In this document: positions 6,113-13,649 of the stretch, piece after piece
Numbering within the stretch: the first letter of the stretch is position 1
Layout: each line of letters starts with the position of its first letter
IMG/VR virus record: IMGVR_UViG_3300027489_000004
Span: 1 to 41,928 of that record
Strand: one strand, 5' to 3'
From: a virus
DNA: 41,928 nt
Notes under the pieces: model-generated
Told to the model about the DNA's origin: nothing
What the model saw: only the letters and a program-made list of their open reading frames with translations
Databases searched by the model: none
Made by a program: the position numbers and the translations under genes

Positions 6113-6144
6113 GTTTTCCCTAATAGGAATGAAAGGAAACTGAA
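6113..6144 (+). promoter_or_regulatory. TTTTCCC/AGGAA leader element, copy 3
   Basis: GTTTTCCCTAATAGGAATGAAAGGA lies in front of the annealing-protein gene, matching the leaders at 2044 and 3017. TTCC/GGAA pairing over the first GGA is again possible; a second AGGA stays free. Confidence 0.45.
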
Positions 6145-6906
6145 ATGGAAGAGGTTGTTGTGGAATCCACCGATATCGTTGTGACCCAGCCAAAACCAGC
6201 GCCTATTGACCCGGCGGCAATTGAAGCTGCCCTCATGCGGAATGACTACGGCAGACTTCCCGTTGCGGAAAAAGTCGCCTTGTATCGTCGCACCTGCGAA
6301 AGCATGGGGTTGAACCCGCTCACCCAGCCCTTTGGGTTCTTTAAAATGTCTGGCGGGGCCGAGGTGCTGTATGCGAAACGCACCGCAGCGGACCAGTTGC
6401 GCCAGATTCATGGGATCACCTTGGTTGATTGCACAGAATCTTGGGACAAGGATACCGGAATTTTCAGCATTACGGTGCGGATGCGTGACAAGCATGGCCG
6501 CGAGGATATCGACCGGGGTGATGTTTTTATTCCTCCCACTTGCAAGGGCATGGATTTGGCAAACGCCAAAATGAAGGCAATAACGAAGGCCAAGCGGCGT
6601 TGCACCCTGTCCCTCGTTGGTCTGGGCTTCCTGGATGAAACCGAGGTTATGGATGCCCGCCTTGCGGTCATCAAACAGTCACCGGAATTCGTTTCCGAAA
6701 TCACGCAGACCCCGATGGTGACTCAGGAACCACTGGCCGATGAGGATGCGAAACGCCAGGCTTTTATCTTGTTCAAGGAACTGGCCGAAAAGATTCCTGA
6801 CCTCAAGGCCCAGATGATGGCGAAGTTTCCAGGTCTAGACAGTAAGACCATGACCCGCCAGCAATGTGCTGCCTTGATTTTGTTTCTCGATTCCCTCAAG
6901 TCTTAA
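6145..6906 (+). CDS. RecT-like single-strand annealing protein (253 aa)
   Basis: Phage annealing proteins of this type pair complementary single strands during recombination and replication. Residues 40-170 carry the familiar signature: CESMGLNPLTQPFGFF (51-66), VLYAKRTAADQLRQIH (74-89), a beta segment with GREDIDRGDVFI (118-129), and LANAKMKAITKAKRRCTLSL (138-157) followed by GLGFLDETEV. This resembles widespread phage RecT/Rad52-superfamily proteins; the exact subfamily is uncertain. Start ATG 6145 follows GGAATGAAAGGA. It lies directly before the helicase gene, forming a recombination/replication pair. The C-terminal 60 residues are helical and less conserved. Confidence 0.75.
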   Translation: MEEVVVESTDIVVTQPKPAPIDPAAIEAALMRNDYGRLPVAEKVALYRRTCESMGLNPLTQPFGFFKMSGGAEVLYAKRTAADQLRQIHGITLVDCTESWDKDTGIFSITVRMRDKHGREDIDRGDVFIPPTCKGMDLANAKMKAITKAKRRCTLSLVGLGFLDETEVMDARLAVIKQSPEFVSEITQTPMVTQEPLADEDAKRQAFILFKELAEKIPDLKAQMMAKFPGLDSKTMTRQQCAALILFLDSLKS

Positions 6907-6923
6907 AAGAAAAGGATAGGACA

Positions 6924-8519
6924 ATGAGTTTCACGCCTACAGAAGAACAGATGAAGATTTTTGATATCATCGGGAAGGAGATTTCTTTCCGGGGTGGTCA
7001 GATCGAGAATCTTGCGGTTGATGCGGTTGCTGGTTCAGGAAAAACCACCACAGCAGTCGCGTCGATTCCGTATGCAAGATCAGTACATGAGAAGATCGGT
7101 TTTACGGCATTTTCCAAGGAGATCGCAAAGACTCTCCAAAGCAAGGTTGGTCTATCCTGTCAAGCTGGAACGATGCATTCCATTGGTTATGGTCTTGTAA
7201 GGGATCGTTTTGGCGATGTTGAGATAGCCAACTGGAAATATGAAGACATTGCCAAGAAGCATTTTCCCAGCCTATTCAGGGATGGTAAGAATGGTTCAAA
7301 ATGGATCAAGCCGGAATTCGCCGCCTTTGGGGCGCTGTGCCGGATCATACGGGAACAAAACTGCGAGATCGGTTTCGTCTCATCGGACACGATTAAAAAA
7401 ATATCCCAGATAGCTGATGAGCAGGGAATAAGCCTTCCATCGAAATCGTGGATTCCTGAACTTGTCGGAGCCTGTTTTGAGTGCATCCAGATCGGCGCGG
7501 ACAATCCAAAGGAAATTGATTACTGCGACATGGTATGGTTGCCTGTTTTTCACAAGTTGGGCGTAGATAAATTTGATCTGATTTATGGTGACGAAGCCCA
7601 GGATTTCAACCCGATCCAGCAACAATTCTTCATCCAGCTCGGAGAGAGGAAGGTCTTCATCGGTGATCCATTCCAGTCGATCATGGGGTTTGCAGGGGCA
7701 GACACGAATTCATTCAAGAATTTGACCAAATGGCTTGACGCGCACACGAGAACATTATCCACTTGCTGGAGATGCCCTGTATCCCATTTGGATTTGGCGC
7801 GTCACTTTGTGCCACATATTCGTAGTGCCGCGAATGCAATAGATGGGATTGTCAATCCTGGGGTTACCAGCGAGTTTGTGATTCATAGTTCAGGACCAGG
7901 TGACATGATACTTTGCCGGTCCAATGCCCCTTTGGTTGGAATGGCCTATAGGTTTTTTGAGTCTGGAAAACCAGCTGTTGTTCGTGGAAAGAATATTGGC
8001 CAGGGGATAGTTTCTCTGGCAAAAAAATTGAGACCGGACGATATGTCTGATCTAAATATCAAGATTGGACGCTATAAGGAAAAGGAGAAGCAGAAATTGA
8101 TTGATCGCGATGCGAAGCAAGATGCGTTTAATGTCCTGAATGATCAGGTCAAGTGCATGAACGAAATCATGTCGCATTACGATTCTGTCAATGAATTCCT
8201 GGAAGGTTGCGAGAAACTTTTTGGGGATGATGGCGAAACAAGACAGGATCAAGTGATCTTGTCATCCGTTCACAGGTCGAAGGGTCTGGAGGCAGGGAAA
8301 GTAACTATTCTCGAACCCTCGAAACTGTGTGCCTGGGGTGAGACAGAGGAGTCTTACCAGCAGGAAAAGAATCTTGCCTATGTCGCCTTGACGAGGTCAA
8401 AAGGAGTTTTGAACTTCTGTGGCGAAATTGGCAAGAGTTATGAGGAAGGAGGTTTGCATGGTTGGGCCTCGACTATCGCAAACCAAAATTTAGCACCATC
8501 ACGAAAGGCGAGGTTTTAG
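6924..8519 (+). CDS. UvrD/Rep-like superfamily 1 DNA helicase (531 aa)
   Basis: ATG 6924 follows AGGATAGGACA. Motifs in order: Q motif TPTEEQ (4-9), Walker A AVAGSGKTT (34-42), motif Ia FTAFSKEIAKTL, Walker B DEAQDF (223-228), motif III VFIGDPFQSIMGFAG, motif IV arginine in LSTCWRCP, motif V in VHRSKGLEAGKVTIL, and motif VI VALTRSKG near the end. This is the full set of SF1A helicases, shorter than UvrD (about 720 aa), as is common in phages. It unwinds DNA with ATP hydrolysis during replication or recombination. It sits between the annealing protein and the DUF669-like gene. Confidence 0.9.
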   Translation: MSFTPTEEQMKIFDIIGKEISFRGGQIENLAVDAVAGSGKTTTAVASIPYARSVHEKIGFTAFSKEIAKTLQSKVGLSCQAGTMHSIGYGLVRDRFGDVEIANWKYEDIAKKHFPSLFRDGKNGSKWIKPEFAAFGALCRIIREQNCEIGFVSSDTIKKISQIADEQGISLPSKSWIPELVGACFECIQIGADNPKEIDYCDMVWLPVFHKLGVDKFDLIYGDEAQDFNPIQQQFFIQLGERKVFIGDPFQSIMGFAGADTNSFKNLTKWLDAHTRTLSTCWRCPVSHLDLARHFVPHIRSAANAIDGIVNPGVTSEFVIHSSGPGDMILCRSNAPLVGMAYRFFESGKPAVVRGKNIGQGIVSLAKKLRPDDMSDLNIKIGRYKEKEKQKLIDRDAKQDAFNVLNDQVKCMNEIMSHYDSVNEFLEGCEKLFGDDGETRQDQVILSSVHRSKGLEAGKVTILEPSKLCAWGETEESYQQEKNLAYVALTRSKGVLNFCGEIGKSYEEGGLHGWASTIANQNLAPSRKARF

Positions 8520-8524
8520 CTCCA

Positions 8525-9031
8525 ATGTCTCAAGATCAACCTAGCTATGATTGGGTCGATGATCTAATTAACACCTTTGGTGAGGAATTCGATCCCAGCA
8601 GCAACCGCAAGCTGCAACCCGAATCCATGACCGATGGCGAGTACACTCTCCAGGTGGTGGATGCTCAACTCGACCGGATCGCCTCTACTGGCGCGGCAGT
8701 CCTCCGGTGGACCCTCAAGGTTCTGGATGGCCCGAGCTGCAAAGATGCCCTGGTTGAGAAGGTGAATTTTTTCGCCTCTCAGGCTGGCGTGAATGCCCTT
8801 GGTGCTGACCTCCAGTTGCTGGGGATCAATTGCCGGGAGTGGCGTGAGAAGAACATTCCCCTGGGGCGCGGCATCGTCGAGGCCTTGCCCCGTCTGATCG
8901 GTGTGGTCTATGTTGGCCGGAAGCGCACCAGCACGAACAGCACCAACGGGAAGGTTTATCATAATATCAATGTCCTGTCGGTGAAGAAAACCGCCGCAGA
9001 GGCAAGCAACCCCGAAGGAACTCCGTTCTAA
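8525..9031 (+). CDS. DUF669-like, putative ssDNA-binding protein (168 aa)
   Basis: The middle part (about 35-110) has the pattern of phage DUF669-type proteins: GEYTLQVVDAQLDR, a Ser-Thr-Gly-Ala stretch, LRWTLKVLDGP, then NFFASQAGVNALGADLQLLG. These occur beside helicases and recombinases and are thought to bind single-stranded DNA. ATG 8525 is chosen, with a moderate ribosome binding site GGCGAGG; a TTG at 8462 behind AAGGAGG would add 21 residues. The stop overlaps the next ATG (TAATG). Confidence 0.55.
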   Translation: MSQDQPSYDWVDDLINTFGEEFDPSSNRKLQPESMTDGEYTLQVVDAQLDRIASTGAAVLRWTLKVLDGPSCKDALVEKVNFFASQAGVNALGADLQLLGINCREWREKNIPLGRGIVEALPRLIGVVYVGRKRTSTNSTNGKVYHNINVLSVKKTAAEASNPEGTPF

Positions 9032-9588
9032 TGAGCCAGAATCCTCCAGAGGGTGAACAGGCCCAGGAACGCTTGAAGAAGCGGGAACAGGGCATTCAAA
9101 AATACAAGGAAATGCTTGCCGAATGCATAGCGAACGGCGACAAACTTGTGCCCCTCTGGAGGAATTCCCTCATCACTTCTGGGACATTCACTATCGCCAC
9201 CATCCGCCGCTGGGTGTATGAAGGGCGATTTCCCTTTATCAAAATTGGGCGGCGCAGATACACCAGTAACAAGGTGCTGGCCCAATGGATTCTAGACGGG
9301 CAGAAGGACAAGGAAGTCTTTTGCCTTGGCTATACCAAAACCCTTTCCAGGATTTCCTACCAATGGAAGGGTATTTACAGGAAGGCGCGGGAAGTCACCA
9401 ACGAGCGAAGGATTGCCGCTGGTCTTCCCCCGCTTCCTGAATGGCAGAATGACCCGCCAAGGGATGCTGTTCCACCACCGGAACCTGTCATTGAAAGTCA
9501 ACCTGAACCTGAACCAATGGTCAGGAAGGAAGTCATCGTAGAAGACCTCATGCCGTCTGATGAGGATTTGTATTCCGATCCAGGATAG
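9031..9588 (+). CDS. Excisionase-like winged-HTH protein (185 aa)
   Basis: TAATG overlap with the previous gene defines ATG 9031. Residues 50-90 read TFTIATIRRWVYEGRFPFIK, then IGRRRYTSNKVLAQWI, the helix-turn-helix plus wing of the MerR/excisionase (HTH_17) fold. Before it is a charged helical region; after it comes a basic helical part and a Pro/Glu-rich acidic tail (about 145-185). No integrase is visible in the window, so a role in excision is not supported. A replication initiator or origin-binding helper next to the primase gene is more likely. Confidence 0.6.
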   Translation: MSQNPPEGEQAQERLKKREQGIQKYKEMLAECIANGDKLVPLWRNSLITSGTFTIATIRRWVYEGRFPFIKIGRRRYTSNKVLAQWILDGQKDKEVFCLGYTKTLSRISYQWKGIYRKAREVTNERRIAAGLPPLPEWQNDPPRDAVPPPEPVIESQPEPEPMVRKEVIVEDLMPSDEDLYSDPG

Positions 9589-9601
9589 GAAGGGATAGGA
9601 A

Positions 9602-11599
9602 ATGGGATTCTCCGTTGCCGATGCCGTGCGTCTACTAGTTGGACCCGAATCTCTCACCGAGGTTCGGGTTCTTCTTCAATCCGCAGATGACCGAATCTGC
9701 CGGAACCAGTATTACCTGGGGTCGCAAGCCGAGGATGTTGCGCGGGATGTTCATCCCCTAGATCAGTTGTCGAACTGTATCGGGATTTACCTCATCCCCA
9801 ATCCGATTGATCCGAAACTGATTGACCGGAATACCAAGTGGCGCAAGCCATTCATTACCAAAATCCCATCCAGCAACCAGAGCAGTATGCTCTCCCGGCG
9901 ATGGATTTTGGTGGATTGCGATTCCATCCGGCCTGGAGAGTGTTCAGCAACCGAAGCCGAAAGAGTTGCTGCATTCGATCTGGCAGAAAATGTCATAGCC
10001 AGCCTGTCGGTTTTTGGCTTCGGCAATCCGATCAAGGCTGATTCCGGCAATGGTTGCCACTTGATATATCCCGTGGAAATGCCCCCGGATCAGCCCACAA
10101 GCCAGTTGATCAAGGAGTTTCTGGGGCAACTAACCAATCGATGCAAGGTGACCGGGGCCAAGGTTGATCCTGTCACCTGGGATTCCCAGCGCATGGTGCG
10201 ACTATACGGGACCAAGTCTCGCAAGGGTGAATCCACCCCGGATCGCCCTCACCGCTTGTCTGGGATCATTGACCCTGGAACACCGGATTCGGCTGGAATA
10301 AACACCAAGGCTTTCCACGCCGCTCTAGAGGCATGGCGGGAACAGGATCGACTGATCCAGGGAGACGGGCAACGCGACCCAGTCGAAGCTGCTCGAAAAT
10401 ATGTCAGCAGAATTGAAGGGGCAATATCCGGGGCTGGGGGCCACAACAAGACCTACAGGGTTGCCAGTCTTCTTGTGGAGGGTTTCGGCCTAACCGATGA
10501 TCAAGCATTCGGGGTAATGCAGGGCTGGAATACCTCATGCAAGCCGGAATGGTCAGAGCGCGATTTGAGACACAAAATTGAATCGGCTAGGGCGAAGGCC
10601 GATCAGAGCAAGATTGGCCACCTATTGGTCAAAAATCAGCCCACTACGGCGAAGCAGACGATACCGGACGGTGTTCAGAAAACGGATGCCACCGTTGCTG
10701 ACCTCATCCGCCTTGGACAGTCCCTCCAATGGTTGTGGCCAGGTTGGATTCAACGCGGTGTTCTGGTTGGCATTGCCGCTGAACCTGGGGCTGGAAAGAC
10801 AAGATTTTGTGCCGACATAGCTAGGCGGGTTAATCATGCCCTGCCTTGGCCGGATGGTACTGCCCCCACCCTGGATAGGGGCGCAAAGGTTATGTGGTTG
10901 TGCTGCGATGGTCAATGGGGAGAGATCACGCAGTTTCCGCAGCAATTTGGGATACCGCCCGAAGCGATTTACCTGAATAGCTGGAACCTTGATCCCACCG
11001 ATGGAACGGTGCTGGACGAGGCGAAGCAGTTCAAGGAGCTAGAGGAGCGCATCAATAGGACAGGGGTATCCCTTGTTTTCGTTGACACGGTGATGAACAG
11101 CACCACTCATAACACCACCCGTCCAGAGGAAGGGGTTAAGTATTTCAAGCCCTTGGCAGAAGTGGCGCAGAAGACCAACACAACAATAATTCTGGTGACG
11201 CACCTGTCTGCCGGTGGAGAGGCATTGGGGCGGCGCATCGTTGGCCAATGCCGACAGATGATCAGCCTGGAAAAGATCGAGGGGGAACCACACAACTCTC
11301 CAAAGAGGAAAATCTATGTCAGCAAATCCAATAGCGTGATTCCCCCAGAATTGACCGCGACTATGGGAAATTCCGGCAATGAATACGCCGGGGAAGCTTT
11401 GCGGGAAGAGGTCAGAAAAGTTGATCCTCATGCCTGGCTGGCGACCTATTTGAAGAGTGGCAAAAAGCCTATGGACTTGATCCTTATTGACTCAAAGCTG
11501 CATGGGATTGATGGTGCTGCTTTCGATGATGCAATCATGTATAAATCTGTAACTGATCAATCTCCGTATAAATGGACTAGGCTGATTAGGAGTGACTGA
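9602..11599 (+). CDS. Primase-polymerase fused to RecA-fold ATPase/helicase (665 aa)
   Basis: ATG 9602 follows AGGAAGGGATAGG. The N-terminal half is an archaeo-eukaryotic primase (PrimPol): metal-binding VDCD (Asp105, Asp107), SGNGCHLIYPVEMP (148-161) and a later basic part around RMVRLYGTKSRKG. The C-terminal half has Walker A AEPGAGKT (393-400), Walker B VFVDT (Asp495) and VTHLSAGG, as in RepA-like hexameric helicases. It probably initiates and primes phage DNA synthesis at the origin. With no DNA polymerase in the window, the host replicase presumably elongates, unless PrimPol also polymerises. Confidence 0.85.
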   Translation: MGFSVADAVRLLVGPESLTEVRVLLQSADDRICRNQYYLGSQAEDVARDVHPLDQLSNCIGIYLIPNPIDPKLIDRNTKWRKPFITKIPSSNQSSMLSRRWILVDCDSIRPGECSATEAERVAAFDLAENVIASLSVFGFGNPIKADSGNGCHLIYPVEMPPDQPTSQLIKEFLGQLTNRCKVTGAKVDPVTWDSQRMVRLYGTKSRKGESTPDRPHRLSGIIDPGTPDSAGINTKAFHAALEAWREQDRLIQGDGQRDPVEAARKYVSRIEGAISGAGGHNKTYRVASLLVEGFGLTDDQAFGVMQGWNTSCKPEWSERDLRHKIESARAKADQSKIGHLLVKNQPTTAKQTIPDGVQKTDATVADLIRLGQSLQWLWPGWIQRGVLVGIAAEPGAGKTRFCADIARRVNHALPWPDGTAPTLDRGAKVMWLCCDGQWGEITQFPQQFGIPPEAIYLNSWNLDPTDGTVLDEAKQFKELEERINRTGVSLVFVDTVMNSTTHNTTRPEEGVKYFKPLAEVAQKTNTTIILVTHLSAGGEALGRRIVGQCRQMISLEKIEGEPHNSPKRKIYVSKSNSVIPPELTATMGNSGNEYAGEALREEVRKVDPHAWLATYLKSGKKPMDLILIDSKLHGIDGAAFDDAIMYKSVTDQSPYKWTRLIRSD

Positions 11600-11600
11600 A

Positions 11601-12044
11601 ATGGCTGGCAAGGAGTGGAATCATTACATTGATGAGATCACTTCTGCCGATGTTGAGTTTGAGGATATCCGGCGGCTGATCAATGACATCGAGAACGGCA
11701 AGTCAATTGATCATCTTGATGGCGAGAAGCTGCTGACCGATCTCTGCAATCTTCGCTACCGTTTCGGTTTCTTTTTCATGTCCTGTTTGGCGATTACTTC
11801 GATCACCAAACCCAAGGGGTGCATCCACGATAGTATCCGCGACATAACCAGGGCGATTAAGAACCTGAAGCGGTTACGGATGGTCATGCGAGAGGTTGAA
11901 TATGCCGCGAGTGAAGAAGGCGACGAGTGCGAGTCCTGTGGGGCGAAATTCCAAGAACCTGTCCAGGAAGGCGAAGAACCAGAAACCGAAGGCGACCAAG
12001 AAAGCCCCGATGAAGGTGGTGGCGAAGAAGACGCTGGAGCTTGA
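11601..12044 (+). CDS. Hypothetical protein with acidic tail (147 aa)
   Basis: ATG 11601 has TAGGAGTG nine bases upstream; an alternative GTG 11592 overlaps the primase stop. Residues 1-100 are helical. From about residue 103 the chain becomes very acidic (EGEEPETEGDQESPDEGG) with a CESC pair before it. This tail is encoded in the same DNA as the N-terminus of the next, strongly basic ORF, in another frame. Function unknown. An acidic tail can interact with basic DNA-binding partners, possibly the overlapping gene's own product. Confidence 0.6.
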   Translation: MAGKEWNHYIDEITSADVEFEDIRRLINDIENGKSIDHLDGEKLLTDLCNLRYRFGFFFMSCLAITSITKPKGCIHDSIRDITRAIKNLKRLRMVMREVEYAASEEGDECESCGAKFQEPVQEGEEPETEGDQESPDEGGGEEDAGA

Positions 12045-12180
12045 TTATTCCAAGGTCAAGCTGGCCGATCTACCGAAGAATGCCGATGGTACTCCCAAAA
12101 AAAAGCATTTCGTCCTCTGGTTGATTAACAAGCTGAATCGGGCGATCCCCAAGAATAAAAGAAAAAAAAATACCTTGTGA
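11902..12180 (+). CDS. Small Lys-rich basic protein (92 aa), overlapping gene
   Basis: ATG 11902 has AGAGG six bases upstream and lies inside the previous gene in the +1 frame (143-bp overlap). The product is extremely basic: residues 1-45 are rich in Lys, Ala, Pro and Ser like histone H1 or AlgP-type tails. The second half (about 48-80) looks like a folded helical segment before a poly-Lys end. It extends 136 bases beyond the acidic gene, where no other gene is present. A DNA- or RNA-binding protein is plausible. A +1 frameshift fusion of the two frames is a less likely alternative. Confidence 0.45.
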   Translation: MPRVKKATSASPVGRNSKNLSRKAKNQKPKATKKAPMKVVAKKTLELDYSKVKLADLPKNADGTPKKKHFVLWLINKLNRAIPKNKRKKNTL

Positions 12181-12228
12181 TCGTATAAGAAATGTGGTTG
12201 GTGAATGGAACAGGAGAGGATTCATATC

Positions 12229-12441
12229 ATGGAAGATTTGCTTTTCCCTTCAGTTGGATGGCTAAACCTGTCCAAGCAGGAATTTCTGGATATCGCTGAT
12301 CGTGCTGGCGGTGTTCAGGATGTTGTCATCAAGGACGATCTGAAGCAGTTGATTGCTTTTTCCAAGCTGTTGATGAGAATCATCGACTGCCAGGACAAGC
12401 AGTTGCAGGCCTATGATCGTTCCGAGGTGGCAAGGTTTTGA
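12229..12441 (+). CDS. Small hypothetical protein (70 aa)
   Basis: ATG 12229 has AGGAGAGG nine bases upstream; an ATG at 12205 lacks such a site. The product is helical with an acidic/hydrophobic first half and a Leu-Ile-rich amphipathic helix (about 36-56), suggesting a small oligomeric protein. No motif is known. It is followed after 37 bases by the exported-protein gene. Confidence 0.5.
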   Translation: MEDLLFPSVGWLNLSKQEFLDIADRAGGVQDVVIKDDLKQLIAFSKLLMRIIDCQDKQLQAYDRSEVARF

Positions 12442-12478
12442 TCCGGTGGAACCGGGTTTTTCAGAAGGAGTCTTTGCC

Positions 12479-12823
12479 TTGAAGAAGTTTGCATTTGCCT
12501 TGTGTGCCGTTGCCGCTATTGCGGGGTATTCCCAGGCTGGGATTTTTCGCAAGCGGGCCACCACCGTCACCGCAGTCCAGGCGAAACCCGCCGCTGCCCA
12601 GGTGAAGGGTGATACCAGCACCGCGCAGGGTGTGGCGTTGCTGATCGTCCAGACTGGCCGTTTCCGCCACTTTGGAGGGTACAATGGTTTCGAGGGCATT
12701 GGCATGGGTTCTACCCCGGCGCAAGCCGAGGCCCAATGCTGCTACAGGAACCGCTTCACTCCCCGTGAGCGGGCCTTTGCCCAGATGCCCAACGGGATGT
12801 GGGTTTGCGTCTGCCGGTACTAA
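12479..12823 (+). CDS. Exported Cys-containing protein (114 aa)
   Basis: The start is taken as TTG 12479: AAGGAG lies eight bases upstream and the product then begins with a classic signal peptide (KKFAFALCAVAAIAGYSQA, cleavage likely after Ala20). The mature part has a GGYNGFEGIGMGSTPAQA loop (about 64-81), a CCY pair, and ends in WVCVCRY, giving four cysteines that could form disulfides. Similar short exported proteins with GFEGIG and CCY are, as I recall, common in planctomycetes; that is memory, not a search. In a phage it may alter the infected cell's envelope. Confidence 0.6.
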   Translation: MKKFAFALCAVAAIAGYSQAGIFRKRATTVTAVQAKPAAAQVKGDTSTAQGVALLIVQTGRFRHFGGYNGFEGIGMGSTPAQAEAQCCYRNRFTPRERAFAQMPNGMWVCVCRY

Positions 12824-12834
12824 TCGGCTATAAT
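12805..12834 (+). promoter_or_regulatory. Promoter-like -10 before structured segment
   Basis: A perfect TATAAT (12829-12834) directly follows the stop of the exported-protein gene, with a weak -35-like TTGCGT (12805-12810) 18 bp upstream. Transcription would begin at about 12841, exactly where the run of hairpins starts. The -35 is poor, so another sigma factor (for example a phage-encoded one) or chance cannot be excluded. Confidence 0.45.
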
Positions 12835-12840
12835 TGAAAC

Positions 12841-12985
12841 GGACCTTCCGGTCTGTCCCTTGTGACGGCCTCGCATTAATTCAAAACCCGTACTGCCTGG
12901 CTTATAAGCATTCAGGTCTGGCAGAAAGTAGAAACTCGGCGTTAGTCGAGGGATGAGGGTGATACGGTAGCCCCTCATGCGAGTG
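12841..12985 (+). ncRNA. Structured non-coding segment (candidate RNA or leader)
   Basis: This intergenic segment has several possible stems in sequence: GACC/GGTC (12842-12853); CTGCC/GGCAG (12893-12897, 12920-12924) enclosing the palindrome GCTTATAAGC; CTCG/CGAG (12935-12938, 12947-12950); and ATGAGGG/CCCTCAT (12953-12959, 12972-12978). ACTCG (12934-12938) can instead pair with CGAGT (12980-12984), so two exclusive folds exist. It ends about 20 bases before the ribosome binding site of the next gene. It could be an independent small RNA or a switch-like leader. It matches no RNA family that I recognise. Confidence 0.45.
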
Positions 12986-13013
12986 CCAACACTACAGGAA
13001 AAGGAGAATGGAA

Positions 13014-13475
13014 ATGGAAGAGAGAATGACGGTCGAGGATGCCTGGCTTTTATCCGTATTTAGCACGATGAAGGAAACCCGCAACGATAGGTTGCTGCAA
13101 TGCGCTTTTGGTATTGGCTACGGGAAATGGATGGCCAAGCGGGAGCCATTCGCAACTGTCCAGATGGGGGAATCTCCCAGGTGGTGGGTTGAGTTTGATG
13201 GCAAATATCATTCAGAGGGGCCAGTCTTCATCCAGTCCATCCTGGATCGTGTTGGCGACCATGACATTGAAAACCGCGCCCAAGCGGTAATCCACAACGC
13301 CACAGTTGAATTCTGGGGTGGCGAGGAAGAATACCAGAAAATTTGGGGATGGATGAAAAACCATTCTGATCTGGAGAGTTTGGATAACACCTGCATTGAA
13401 TGCGGATGCCGGGGATTGGCCACATACGAGCATACCTGTGGGTCATGCAGGGCAGCTTGGATCGAAAGCCACTAG
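13014..13475 (+). CDS. Zinc-ribbon-tailed hypothetical protein (153 aa)
   Basis: ATG 13014 has AAAGGAG seven bases upstream; ATG 13008 lies too close to it. Residues 1-110 form a mixed fold with many Trp and aromatic residues. Residues 127-145 hold a Cys cluster (CIECGC, then CGSC) typical of a zinc ribbon. It lies between two structured non-coding segments, so its expression may be controlled by the upstream one. Function unknown; nucleic-acid or protein binding is plausible from the zinc ribbon. Confidence 0.6.
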   Translation: MEERMTVEDAWLLSVFSTMKETRNDRLLQCAFGIGYGKWMAKREPFATVQMGESPRWWVEFDGKYHSEGPVFIQSILDRVGDHDIENRAQAVIHNATVEFWGGEEEYQKIWGWMKNHSDLESLDNTCIECGCRGLATYEHTCGSCRAAWIESH

Positions 13476-13649
13476 AGTGGAATCCTGCGCCGATCTCCCG
13501 TGCGGATGCGGGCAGTTAAACCGGGAGAGTTGTAAGGACGGCAACCAGCTTGGAATAAAGAATAGGACGAAGAATCTTTTTGCAATTTAGATTCTTTTCT
13601 GTTGTCATCTGGCTGGCGTTACTGGGATCGTGCCCCTAACAGGTGAATT
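13476..13649 (+). other. Second structured non-coding segment
   Basis: There is no gene here. Stems visible: TCTCCCG/CGGGAGA (13494-13500, 13522-13528), with an alternative CCCG/CGGG inside; GTTG/CAAC (13529-13532, 13542-13545); and AAGAATC/GATTCTT (13570-13576, 13590-13596) followed by T-rich sequence, which could act as a terminator. The next gene's ribosome binding site (AGGTG) follows. Candidate structured RNA or terminator region; not a tRNA (no acceptor/T-loop pattern). Confidence 0.4.

Noticed and set aside
8458-8524. Start of the DUF669-like protein at TTG 8462 or ATG 8458
   Set aside because: ATG 8458 is in another frame with an early stop; TTG 8462 has a good ribosome binding site, but it lies inside the helicase end and adds 21 residues without family likeness. 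Kept only as an alternative.
12841-13600. Possible tRNA genes in the structured segments
   Set aside because: No acceptor-D-anticodon-T arm order and no GTTCGAATC-type T-loop could be found; stems do not form a cloverleaf.
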